Origin: Peromyscus leucopus
Taxonomy: Eukaryota; Chordata; Mammalia; Rodentia; Cricetidae
Assembly: GCF_004664715.2 (NCBI RefSeq)
Contig: NC_051069.1
Span: 14,074,226-14,138,225, forward strand
Direction: 5' to 3'
DNA length: 64,000 nucleotides
A program made the position numbers and the translations under genes. Of this stretch, positions 23,501 to 36,977 are shown piece after piece (the first letter of the stretch is position 1; every line of letters begins with the position of its first letter). The notes under the pieces were generated by a model. It did not search any database and was not told where the DNA came from. It saw nothing but the letters and a program-made list of their open reading frames with translations.

Positions 23501-26500
23501 TGTGCTGTTAATGTTGAACAACTAGCATGGTTCATGACTAAATAAATCAAACAACTGTTCAAAGTAACTACATTCAGATAGTTCTACTTCTGTAGCAAAA
23601 CAAATCTTAAGGCATAGTGCTGTTGTTTGAGAAAGCAAATTTGTCTTAACATTTTTCTCTTCTTTGACCTTAAATCTGGTGTCTATAATAGAGACATTAG
23701 TGCTAGAAAACTCACTTTCAGGTGCAGGATGTCTCCCAAAATATAGGCATGGACAGCTAGCTAGGATTTGTATACCAATGGGGAAGAACTCTTGGTCAGA
23801 AGAAAAGACTGTTCTGAAAGGGTTGATGTATGAGCCATTGTGGCAGTTAGATTTAGGTTAGATTTAGGGTCCACAGAGGACCAACCAACCATTGAAGGTA
23901 CTGTCTTAGTTTCCTTATTGGTCTCCATGAAGTCCTATCTTTTAGACTCAGAAAGTGACTGACTTCTGGCTCCACCATTATAAATTTCCCATCACTTGGA
24001 AAGCTTCTTTGCCTCAAAACTCATCAATAATGGGGATGATAATACTAATTAATGGTGGCTATAACTGGTTTTGTTGCTTTGCTGCTTCTCTTCTGTGCAT
24101 GTGTCCACACATCCTTCCTTAAACATGGAAGGATGTTTATGTTTCTGTCAACTGCCTGTCAGAGAAAATCTAAACTGTATAGCAGGACAACAAAGGTTCT
24201 TCACTGTCTGGCTCTTGTTTTCAACATTATTTCTCCCACATCCATTCTATCGTACAGCCATACAAGTCATATAACATTGTCTTTCCACTTATTCCCGATT
24301 TCCCCAATAACAAATAATTTTCTCCCTGTTGTCTGAAAAGACTGTTGGTTTGTAATGCCAAGAAGTCTTCACCAGCCTTCTTTTCCCTTTCCTTACCTAA
24401 GCAGCCTTCTTCACACAGCAGAGTTTTGTACTCTTTTTCTCTTTCATTACAGCCACCATATGAATCTGTCGGGATTTATTAATGTTCCTGATTTCTGTGC
24501 CAAACTGGGAGTTCTTTGTGAAGGAGGCCTCTGCCCATCCCTGTAGGCCTATTTAGCACCCAACAAAAGAAAGATCTCTTCCAGTAGTGGTTGCTTATAT
24601 GTGCTGCCTTATTCCTACAAAACTAGAATTTGGGGCTGGGGAAGATAGCTCAATGATTCTTTTTGTTGTGCAAGTCTAAGGACCAGAGCACCCACGTAAA
24701 GCTGGACACACAACTCAACTCCAGCTAAAGAATGTGGGAAGGGGGACAGGTTGATCCTAGGGGTTCTGATCATCCAGCCTAGCTGGAGAGCTTCAGATTC
24801 AGTGAGAGACCCTGTGTCAAACAATAAAGGTAGAAAGTGATAGAGAAAGACATCTGACACTGACCTCTGGCTTTCAGTCTGTACTAGTGAGTGTACACAC
24901 ACATACGTACTCGTTAGAGTTTATAAACCACAACCGAGTGCCTTTGCGTATTTTTCTTACTTTTAATAAATTGAAGATACTTCATAGATCATTTCTGGCT
25001 TTGAGTTATGTAAAGGGAAATGTATCCTAAAAATACTTGAATGAAATCAGTTGTCTTCTTAGCTTTTATTGTTTATAAAACATGGCCATTATGAAAGTAT
25101 TGCTGAGAGTGGTTATTGAGAACTGCAGTAAATCTGATTTCTATCTTGAGCTCTTGAAATTCTCTTTTCAGTTCAGCTCCCTGGTCCCGCACCTAATATC
25201 CGAGCTTATGCAACGTCACCTACTTCTATCACCATCACATGGGAAACACCATTGTCCGGCAATGGGGAAATTCAAAATTACAAATTGTACTACATGGAAA
25301 AAGGGACTGATAAAGAACAGGTATAAAATGATGTGATTTTTTGAAACCACTGGTTTCTAAAACCTAAAGGGTTGGAGATACAGCTCAGTGGTAGAACAGT
25401 TGCCTAGCATGAACAAATGTGCTAGTACTTCACCCCCACACCAAAATCTTCCAGAGTTCCATAGTTAGTTAACTAGAAATCAAAGGTAAGGAAGAGATAT
25501 AGGAAATCAAATGTTGTTGGTTTCATTTGTGCTAAATCTGTTTCATTGTGCTAAGATTTATTTTGTAGTTTTTATCAGCAAGAGTTACTAAATGTCAAAT
25601 AATATTTCTAAACAAATTGTTATTGTTTATGATTAACTAATCTGCTTTCGCTATAAATAATATTCTGTAAGAGGGTTAAAACTCTGTATTGTGCAGAATT
25701 TGTTTAGTCATTTTGTAGCATTTCTTTTGGCTTGAGGTGCATGTGTGAGCGTGCATGTGTGTATGTGTATGGGTGTGTGTATACACACACAGTATTCTAT
25801 TTCATTCAAGGATATTGATGTTTCAAGTCACTCCTACACTATTAATGGACTGAAAAAATACACTGAGTATAGTTTCCGAGTGGTGGCCTACAATAAACAT
25901 GGTCCTGGAGTCTCCACACAAGATGTTGCTGTTCGAACATTATCAGATGGTGAGCTTTTTTTCCTTTGCAACAAAATAAAATTCTTAGTGCCCCTAATCA
26001 GTTGTAAAATCGTGTGCTTTGATGTCAAGAAAATTCTGTTCGTATCCCTTTTGTACCCCTTACTGATCAAGTCACTTAACTTTTTTGAGTATTTTTCTTA
26101 CATGTAAACTTCAGGTAACACCAACATCACCAGCTTTGTTGTCACTGGAAAGCACAGAGCATGTGGTATCTAATACTAAATGGGTTCTTGGTATTTGTAG
26201 TACAGTCTTCATCGTCCATATAGGTAAAGTCTGCTGCTTGTTCACTGCACAAACCATTTTATATGACTATTGGAAGATTAGCCTTACTCTACATACCAGC
26301 CATATTTATTTCTTTAATAGATATTTTGTGACAGTTTGATTTCTCACCTGTGGCTGTATTTTAAACTACCCATTACTAACAGAAGTACTTTCACACTATA
26401 GCTTGCCAGTGATTACATAGGTCAAAATCAACAGGGTTTAAAAAAAGAAAGAAAATCGCAGTTCACTGTACTAAGTGTAAGGGTATCTCTCTGTTTGATG

Positions 26501-29500
26501 AAACTTGGCTAAATTGAGTATTCTTTATTTTTTTAAATATGTGTTTATGTATATATAGCTTATATATATATAAACTATATATATGTTATATATATATAAA
26601 CTTGCATGCTTTATAAGCTAGTTTGACTCTTTTAAGCAGATGATTGAACATCACTAGGAAAGAAGCCAAGATGTGTGCTTGGTTTGTATTCCATGAACAG
26701 AGATACAGCTTTGCCTCTATTGTTTTCCTACCCCAAAATTTAACTTCAGTCTAGCAAACAGATATGTCAAATTGAGAGATGTTCTGCACTTTTTTTTTTT
26801 CATTTAAAAGCTGAGCTCAATTCTTAAAATGTATTATTAGTCTTAGAAGAAAATCATCTAAAGAGTAAAGACTTGGGATATAAAATATGTGTGATCTTTG
26901 GTTCCTAGACAGTAGAGACAAAAGCACCTCTATAGAATACTATTAATACACTTATATCAAAATTGCAGTTTCCAAATGTGATTGTTGGGTTTTAGTTTTG
27001 TTGGAACCCACCCTTGTTCTTAGGACATATGTACCAAAGTATTTTAGAGTGATCTGTCACAGTGACTTGCAGCCATCTCTCAGATAATTCAGGAAAAAAA
27101 ATAGATAATTCTGTATCTATGCAATTTCTTAGTTATACTCATAATGGGAAAAATATAGTAATGTTACTAATTGCAAAATGTTAGTAATTGGTGAATCTAG
27201 AAGGACACAATACAGTGTTCATTGTACTATTCTTTGTTCTTTTCTTTGGACTTGACAATTTTTCAGATAAAAAGGAGAAACAAAATATAAATTATAGTTG
27301 GGCTACCCAACTGCATAAATCAGTTGGTCATGATTTGGGAAAAATATTGATGGAAAAAGGTTTATAGCCTTTTAACTCTATGTGTAAGCCAAATTTTAAC
27401 TTTACTTAAGTAGGTTGGCCTAACTGACCACAGTACCATAGAAACTGAGTGGAACCAAATTTTTTTTTTACGTGGGGGTCTAACGCAGCACTTAGAAGTA
27501 AGGTGAATCCCAAGTCTTAGGCCATCTAAAAGGAATACTTTGATCAAGTAAACCACATGGAAGTTCATTTGTAAATAACTTATACATGAAATGGAAACAA
27601 TAGTAAACTCCTGTGAGAGTGCTGTAAGGAGTGAGTACTTGCCGTATAGTACCTTGCAACAAATCTTAGCTGTGAGGATGGGCATGTTTTGAGAACAGGC
27701 GCTGGGTCCTACTTCAGACTTCTACAGCTGACTCTGACTTGAGGCCCATGTCATTTTCCTAGGCACAAGTTAGAGCCATGAGCAAGGCACATTCAGTTCA
27801 GTAGGTCTTTATTTTGATATGTGGTCACCAGATGACAGAGAAACAAGTCCTGATGAGAGGAGTAGGTATGAAGGGCTAGAATTAGCTTTTGGTGAGTAGA
27901 GGGCAAGCTAGTTAGGTCTTCTTTGGTTTTCTTTGCTGCCTGTCATCATGTGGAGGGAGATGTGGGGAAGTATATGGGCCATCAACTTTTAAATGTTCTT
28001 GTGTTAGGTATATTAAGAACTTTAGTTATGTAACTGTTCGTTTCACCAACAGACACAACTCTTCACATCTAAATGCATGCTCTCTGATACATCGCTGCAT
28101 TGGGAAGCCACTTATTGGAGCTTTCCTTGTTTAAATATTTTTATCTTCTTGGAAATTGCCTTCTAAACCACTTTACAAAGTCCATAAGAAAACCAGACTC
28201 ATGGATGTGTGTCTCTCCCAATTTGCTCCATATTGTCACTATGTAGTTCAGTCACTTGGTTCCAGAAAATGTGCAACTCTTCCCCATAATGGGTGTTCAG
28301 AATAAATATGTTTAAGGTTCAGAATATATCTGAAGTCTAGAAGAATTTGGAGTCTAGAGCAGTGGCTCAGAACCTTCCTAATGCTATGACACTTTAATAC
28401 AGTTCCTCATGTTGTGGTGACCCCCAACCATAAAATTATTTCTTTACTACTTCATAACTGTAATTTTGTTACTGTTATGAGTCATAATATAAACATCTGA
28501 TGTGCGAACCCTGTGAAAAGGTGTTGAAAGAGGTCATGACCCACAGGTTGAGAACTGGTCTAGGATTTCAAAGCCTTTGAACATCCCAGAAATAAGTATC
28601 TGATTTCCAGAGATACAGCCTGATTTGAGTAAGGATGGATGCTCATATGAAAGGATCTTACCTTAAAACATGAATAAAGCAAGGCCATACTTTATCCCCT
28701 AGAGCTATCAACATAAGATGTTGTTGTCTGGGTTCAGACCTTCTAGTCACATAGTTCGTGTTGGAGATGTGTATTTGTGTTCAGTCTGGCTGAGAGCAGT
28801 AACATGATGGGTGGTATGTGGATGATTGAATTGTTTCCTTTCTTTTTTTAACCTCTCTAGTTCCCAGTGCTGCTCCTCAGAATCTGTCCTTAGAAGTGAG
28901 AAATTCAAAGGTAAAGCTTTGCTTCTCTTCACTTTACTGGCATACTAAGCCTCAGAGGGACTTAGAGAGGCAGAGATTCCTTAGACAAACATTAGAACAG
29001 TGAATGCCAGTGTTGTAGTAATTGATTTACTTTTGAAAACACTAACTTGATAAATGAGAATGTAACTGAAAACACTTAAAATCAGGCAGGAAAATAAGAC
29101 AGCATATGTATAAAGCTGGCCTAAGGGCCCCACGCGTTTATTCTGTTTTGTAACTTTCTCTGATGCTAAAACTTCTATAGCTTCTCCAAAAAAAAAAAAA
29201 ATGCTGTTTTTATGTAAATATGTTATTTTAGATCTTAACCATACAAAATTATGCAAAGAAAGTAAGTTGCTTATGATGACATGATGCCAGTATAAACCAA
29301 AGACAGATAGGTATAGATTTTGGTGTCTGTTCACAACATCCCTTCTGGTTCAGGTTAATGCAATACCCTTTGAGCTACATAAGTAAAGAAGTCTTTTCAA
29401 AAAGTACTATGGGATGCTTCTTCAGGAATCATTTACTTCTGTTCGACCTCAGTTTTTTGTTTTGTTTTTGACAGGGTCTTATATGTATATAGTTCTGACT

Positions 29501-32500
29501 GGTCTGGAATTTACTGTATAGCTCTGGCTAGCCTCAAATTTATAATCCTGCAGTTTCTGCCTCTCTAGATTGGGATTACTGACACTCCACCACTCCTGTC
29601 CATAGGAATTATTTAATTACAGCTAATTTGCATTCGAGAAGGGAAATAATTCTTATACTATTGTAATATAACAATAGTATATTTCCTGGTCTGTATGCTT
29701 CTGACTTTATATTTTCCCTCTCAGAACTCTTCTAGGACTTCTGATGTTTTTATTCAGACAAAATACTTAGGAGATAAATCTAGACTCAAGCAGGAATGTC
29801 CAAGCTGTGGCCATGGGTTGCATGCACCCCAGGATAGATACTATGCAGCCCAACACAAAAACCATAGACTTAAAAACATGAGGGGTTTTTGTTAGTTTCT
29901 CTTATCATGTGGCTCTCATGCATGAATTTTTGTAGATGACAACATCATGTCACATACCTGCTTTTTTCCTCCCTCAGTTGATCATTGGAGGTTTTTTAAT
30001 TAAAGTTTTCTGGTTTTGTTTTTTGTGTGTTTGTATTTTGTTTTGTTTTGAGGCAGGGTCTCACTGTGTATCTCTGGCTGGCCCTAAACTCACTGTAGAC
30101 CAGACTGGCCTCAAACTCACAGATATCCACCTGCCTCTGTCTCCCAAGTGCTGAAATTAAAGATGTGCATTACCACGCCCAGTAAGTTAGAATTATTTTT
30201 GACTGACTATAAATAATTAACTTGGTGAAACTTCAAGTACCATGAGCTCTATGTGTTTGTTCTCCTCTTTTCTACAGTGAAATTGGGTTTAATAGTGTAT
30301 ACAGTTAGGACCAGCCTTTTGATATGTTCAGTCTTTTCCTTGTACTGCTTTTTCTCAGAGTATAGTGATTCACTGGCAGCCTCCTTCTTCAGCCACACAA
30401 AATGGGCAGATTACTGGCTACAAGATTCGCTATCGAAAGGCCTCCCGAAAAAGTGATGTCACTGAGACCTTAGTAACTGGGACACAGCTGTCTCAGCTGA
30501 TTGAAGGTAAGCTGCTTTGCATATAGTCAATGGCTAAAAGGTGGTTCTTTTTCAGATTTTAAATTATGCCAGTCTAAAACTGCTCTAAGCAGTTGTTTTA
30601 TATAAACAAATTAAAAATAAACAAATTAAAAATGGTTCGCAAAAATTTATAATAATCTGTGTTTAACTTGATACAAATTAATGGAAAATACTCTTACCAA
30701 TTCCTCCATCTCTATGGAGTTGGGTTGTGTTTGGTTTTTATTTCTTTTTATTGTCTCATTTTCTGAATATATAACACTTATTTTATAATCTAAAAATATA
30801 AGACAGACTTTACTCAACCTAGTTGGTAACAAAACTTGTTATAATGTGCCAGATGCATGTGACCCGCAGAGTATTTGAGTAGTTGCAGTATTATAATTAC
30901 ATTTGCTGCTATGGACAGGGTAAAGTTTTAGAAAATTCTATTAGACATACTGTTTTGTGTAATTTTCCTTTTATATATAACAGAACAAGAAACATATCTT
31001 ACAAAAATCGACCCAAATGCCTACCTAATAAAGGATCATTCTACAGATCACTAGGAATTCACTTTTTTATCCAACCATAATAAGAAATAGAGTTGGCTAA
31101 ACAAGGACAGGACTTCTTTATGGGAGAATCTTGAGAAACTGAATATGTAAGGCCAGTGTGACTGAAGATAGAATCTAGGCATTACTGACTAGTCAAGGCA
31201 AAAACCATTGTTTGGTTGTGCTCAGTAGCAGCTGAATTAAGCATTAGCTAAAATCTTTATAGACTAAAGGATAGCTATTCTCTATAACCATGTCCTCAGT
31301 ATCCATAGAATGAAAAGCTTTAATCTTGGTGAACTAACATTGAATATACAATGTGAACAAAAACAGATTCTTGGAGTCTTGAAGCATTAACCTGAAGCTT
31401 GTTAAGGGAATGTGCATTATGGATTACTAAGAGTTTGTGTTAGACATCGAAGTATACAGTTTATCTATAGCTGGACAAAACGGTTGTTTCAGGACTTAGC
31501 ACACATTAGTGTATCTTTATGTGTACTGCGTGTCTTAGTTTTGCTTTTTAAACTCTCAGTTATTTAGAGCCTTTTTATACTTAACTCTATCTTGCCTGCT
31601 CTTTCATATATTCTTATCCTTCTAGAAGGCTAGGAATGGTAACTGAATAATTGGTTTCTTTCAGATCTTTATTGCGCCATGTTTGTTTTTATTCTAAAGT
31701 TTGTCCATTAACAATTACAAACAAATGTGCATCCCTTTTTAGCACTTTCTGGACAAGATGGTAATGGGTAATGGGCCTGGAGAGATGGTTTAGTGATTAA
31801 GAGCACTGGCTGTTCTTCTAGAGGACCTGAGTTAGATTCTCAGTAACCACACGGTGGCTCACAACAGTTTAATCCAGTCTCAGGGAATCAAATACCCCTA
31901 CTGGTCTCCGAGGGCCCCAGGCACATGTTTGATGCCTAGACATACATATAGGCAAAACACCCATACATGCAAGATAATAATTAAAGTTAACATTTTTAAA
32001 TTGGGAGGACTTGAACCTAGCATTTTTCCTCTTTTTGTCCTTGCTTGTTTGTGGTCAGACAGATTTAGGATGGCATGTACAGAGCAGAGCCCTCTGTCAC
32101 TTCTCACCATATGCCAGGGTTGGTTACTTTAGCTCCAGCATACCTTACATCCCAGCCTGGTTACTTACATTCTTAATATTTCTGTCTTTATTGGGATTTC
32201 TGTACTGTGCTGCTATCCTAATTATTTGAGTGTAGAGAGGTAAGATAATATTAATAACCCTAATGGTCACTCTCTTGTATTTAAGTATTCTAAAGATGTG
32301 TGAATGAATGCATAACTCCTCATATTAACTATCATCCTGCTTTTTAGGTAGACTTTTATATGTGAATCTTGTTGCTTTTGCATTGGTAATTCTTACACTT
32401 TATTAAAGCTGGTAGTAAATAAAGGGTTGCATAATAGAAAAGTTTGGGTTTTCTTCTTTTACTTACTATAAATACATTTGGCCAACTGGCTATTGAAAAA

Positions 32501-35500
32501 TAGATTTCTAGGCCATATTTGATGTTTAAATTATTTCTGCTGTGGTTATAGCAGGTCTCAAAGAACAGAGGTAACCTGATAGGAGTTACATCTTTACATT
32601 CTTTTCTGGGTTTTGGTGTCTTCTGAAACCAGCTGATTTTGTTCCTTTGTAACAACTCTTTCATTATCTTTGGTCATGGCTTCCTTTTTAACAAAATGGA
32701 AGGTATTGCATTAAATAATCCCAAAGTTGCCTTCATGCTCTTAAACTTCCTGGGGGGTTAGTCATTGCTGTTTTCTTCTAGGTGGCGTGGGCACTGAGAG
32801 CTACCCTGTAGTGTATATTGATTGTTATTTATTTTGCTTGTTCTTTGTGAACTTGCACTTTATTAAGCTGTGAAATGAGTAGGTGAGATATTTCATTTTA
32901 TAGGAGACTACTAACTTTTTGTTTCAGCTTATCTCTTTTGTTATTTGATTCTCAGGTCTTGATCGGGGGACAGAATATAACTTCCGAGTAGCTGCTCTCA
33001 CAGTCAATGGGACAGGCCCAGCAACTGATTGGCTATCTGCTGAAACTTTTGAGAGTGACCTAGATGGTAAGATTAAACAGTGACCAAGATTGGCACATGA
33101 TACATAGATATTAACTATCGCCAGAGAGTCAGATTGGAAAGCCACTGACTGGCTGAAGTCTGTGGATGCTAGTGTGTTGTACTGCTGTTGCTCCTGTGAA
33201 GCAACAGAGTTCCCCAAGGGGTTGTTGTTTTCCAGACATTGTAAGAGTATCCGAGTGAACATCTGCAGAACAGTAAAATGGACAGGCATTTGAAGTTCAG
33301 TTTTTCACTGAGGTCAATAAATAAATAGATAGTATACACTTCAAGGCTGAGCCACATCAATTGTGCCTATATTTCATTTGTAGCTCCCTTTTCCCTGAGT
33401 CCTGGAGATGTTTTTGCTTTTTCTTGCCTGTTTGTTCAATACATAACTCTAGATGGTTATGTGTAGTTAGTTCCTTTAACAGTGATGGTGCTAGATTTGG
33501 GGAGACCAAAGACCTGTATTCCTATTCTGAGTTTCAGCTAAGGTAGCACTTTGTGCCTTGAGTAATGTACATGAAAGAGGCTTTAAACTGTTTCCTTTTA
33601 AAGCCTCCTAGTCGTCTAACAACTGAATCAGTTGTGGCCACGGTGTCATCTTTTTTTTTATGGATCGTTGATTATCTAGGGAAATAAATAATTGGTGCCA
33701 TTGTTGTAATATGATATTTGATCAGCCTGTTGACAGCAGGTTTCTAATTGTTGATGACATACCTTTCTCATTACACCTGTAGAGTTTAGGGAATAGACTG
33801 AGCAACCATTTGGGTCTTAGAAAAAAATAAAACCATGGGCTGTATTTCACTATAGCTATAGGTTCTCTTTGAATTCTTCATCCAAAGGAGGAAGAAATTT
33901 ATTAAAAATGTCATTTATTAAAAACGTCATTCCCCAAGGATAATGAAAACTCTACAAGAAAGTACATCTCATTTTCGTTTCCACCTTCCTCCTCAGAAAC
34001 TCGTGTTCCTGAAGTGCCCAGCTCTCTTCATGTCCGTCCACTTGTCACAAGCATCGTAGTAAGCTGGACTCCTCCAGAGAACCAGAACATTGTGGTTCGA
34101 GGGTATGCCATTGGTTATGGCATTGGCAGCCCTCACGCACAGACCATCAAAGTGGACTATAAACAGCGTTACTATACCATTGAAAACCTGGGTATGTTTG
34201 CCAAGTAAAAGAAATGTGTATATTAGGTTGTTACTGGTAAATCTTAAGATTTCAATCTTAAGACTCAAATATCTGATGGAGTTTGGGCCTAGAATATATA
34301 AAAATTCTTACAACTCGGTAAAAAGGAAACCCAGTCAAAATGAGCAGAAAATTTGGATAGACACTGTGCAAAAGAAGACATATTCATGGACAGGGAAGAT
34401 GTATGGGTGGTCAATAAAGACGATAAATGGGTGGGAAATGCGCATGTTATAAGATGCTCAGCACTGTTAGTTGTCAGAGAATTACAAGTATAAAATCTCA
34501 AAGAAATACCACTGTACATCTTCTAGAATTCTCACAGTTGCTGTTAAAAATACTGATAGTTAGCCGGGCAGTGGTGGCGCACGCCTTTAATCCCAGCACT
34601 CGGGAGGCAGAGCCAGGCGGATCTCTGTGAGTTCGAGGCCAGCCTGGGCTACTAAGTGAGTTCCAGGAAAGGCGCAAAGCTACACAGAGAAACCCTGTCT
34701 CGAAAAACCAAAAAAAAAAAAAAATACTGATAGTACAACTGCTTTGTAAAATAGAGGTTTCTTACATGAAGTTAGCCTTACAATCTAGCAATTCCACTCA
34801 TAGATACTTAACCAAGAGAAATGAAAACACATGCCCACTTAAAAGTTTGAAAAAAAAATGCTGTACTTGTAGCCTCAAGAGGGAATCATTACAAATTTCC
34901 ATCAACAAGTTAATAGTAAACTGTACTATATTCTTTCATAGAAACTACTCAGTAATTCAAAGGAATTGGCTATTAGTGCACATAGCAGCAGAAATGAGTC
35001 TAGGAAATGTGCTGAGTAAAAAGCCAAACACAAGATAATATATAGTGTGTTATTGTGTTTTTATGAAATTACAGAATAGGCAAAACTTATCCACAAGTGA
35101 CAAACTATGACCAGTGGTTGCATAGAACTCTGAGTACTAAGAATTGATGGCAAGGGCATAGCTACTTGGAAATGTCTTAATTTCTCAATTTAGGTATTAA
35201 TTACATGGGTATATAAATTTATCAAAACATACTATCCATTTAAATACATTTATTCTATGATAATTATATCTCAGTTAATTCTAAAAGCAAAAATATAAAT
35301 ATTAATTTCTTATAATAATGAATTATGGACCAGCAAGATGACTCAGCAAATAAAGGTGCTTGCCACCAAGCCTGACAGTCTGAGTTTGATCCCCTGGACC
35401 ATATGGTGGAAGGAGAGTGCCAAGTTTGCAAGTTGTCCTTGACCTCATACATGTGCTGTAGCATGTGCATGACCACACACATATACACACAAATAAATGT

Positions 35501-36945
35501 AATTTTTAAAGTGAATATAATAACATAATAATGAATTGAGTTGGGTGGGTATAACTACTTTTCCAAATTGGATTGTCATTGTTAATATTTCTCTGAAAGA
35601 CTTATCTCAATTCATAATCCCTGCTGATGGAGTTTTTTATTCAAACCATTGCTTTTTTAAACACCTTTCTTAAGAACAGCTTTAAGTGCCTGACAAATGA
35701 GTTACCAGATCTTTTATAGAAGAAAATAAGCAATAGTTTATAAATGTAGTCAAAAACAAAATACACTTTCTGTTTTTCTTTCTAAAAAGAGACAAATCAA
35801 CTAAAACCCAGGAGGCTTCTCCACATGAGTAGGCTTACAAGCAATTGTTGGATAGCAAAACCAAAGCTTTACAGTGGATAAAAATGTCCCTGTGATGACC
35901 AGCCTCCTACTGTTTCCCTTATGAAACTTCTGAAATAAAAAGTCCTTTGCAGTGCAGTCAGGACTTGGTCCTTGGTTTCCTGGAACTTTCAATCTAATAG
36001 GAGAACCAAAGTAAAACACCAGAAACAGTAGAGTTGAAGAGAAGTGTGTTCAGAGAAGGAAAACCTGAACAAGGCACATGGAACAGGCCTGAAGAAATCT
36101 AGCTGGACTTGAAAGATCAAACCGGAACAGTGTTTGAACAGGGTGGCAAGAAGGAACACAGGTGATGCTAAAGAGAAGAAGCAGTAGACTCTATTAGAAG
36201 AGAATTGTGTATGTAGAAAAATAGCAAAAAACCAAATAAATTTGACATAAAATAAAATGTGTTTATTGACCTAATACAAGATTCATGAAACACCGAGTGA
36301 AAGAAGCAAGTCAGAGGTCAAGAAGTTCATTTAGGAATTCATGTAGTCATCTAACTTAAGCTCTTTTCTGAGCTTCATGTTCATACAAACATCTACCTAC
36401 TAGACATCTGCATCTAGATGTAGCCCATATTTCATCTGGCCCAAAATTTACACTAAAGTTGGTATCTCTTTGCCCAAGCCGTTTTTTTTAAAATCAGTTA
36501 ATACGTGATTAATGAACACCTACAGTGTCTCAAACACTGTATAGAGAGAAAGCAAAGAAAAAGATACCATACAGCTGTTAGAAATAATACAGTGGTTTTT
36601 TTTGTTTGTTTGGTTGGTTTTGGTTTTTTGAGACAAGGTTTCCCTGTGTAGTTTTGGTGCCTGTCCTGGATCTCACTCTGTAGATCAGGCTGGCCTTGAA
36701 CTTACAGAGATCCACCTGGCTCTGCCTTCCCGAGTGCTGGGATTAAAGGCGTGTGCCACCACCGCCCGGCCTAGAAGTAATACAATTTAAAAAATATCTG
36801 AGAGCTGGTCATGGTGGCATGCACATGTAATCCTAGCAGTCAAGAAGTAGAGGCAGAAAGATCAAGAGTTCAAGGCCAGTTTCAGCTACATAGCAAGTTC
36901 CGGGCCAGCTAGGACTGCATGAATCCCTGTCTCAATAATCCCAAA

Positions 36946-36977
<32 letters not shown>

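Larger units (their letters stand above)
20919..25171 (+). other. Neo1: Neo1 intron between exons 2 and 3
   Basis: This 4.3-kb intron holds two sense B1 elements, a B4-type SINE, two stretches resembling old MIR/L2-type repeats (about 21820-21900 and 22735-22860) and a 10-bp-arm hairpin at 24109-24136. No exon-like sequence is seen. Confidence 0.85.
25321..25810 (+). other. Neo1: Neo1 intron between exons 3 and 4
   Basis: This 490-bp intron contains an ID-like SINE (25369-25448) and a TG/CA-rich tract (25738-25790) just before the acceptor. A second AG precedes the used acceptor by 18 nt. Confidence 0.88.
25950..28860 (+). other. Neo1: Neo1 intron between exons 4 and 5
   Basis: This 2.9-kb intron contains a TA-rich low-complexity stretch at 26550-26602 and a URR1-type DNA-transposon remnant at 28360-28557. 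The remainder shows no family that I recognise. Confidence 0.85.
28911..30358 (+). other. Neo1: Neo1 intron between exons 5 and 6
   Basis: This 1.4-kb intron contains two antisense B1 elements (29455-29602 and 30010-30183). The rest is AT-rich sequence with no recognised feature. Confidence 0.85.

Noticed and set aside
34090..34452. 120-codon open frame starting inside exon 8 in another frame
   Set aside because: It overlaps the exon out of frame and continues into the old L1. The neogenin frame explains the coding signal.
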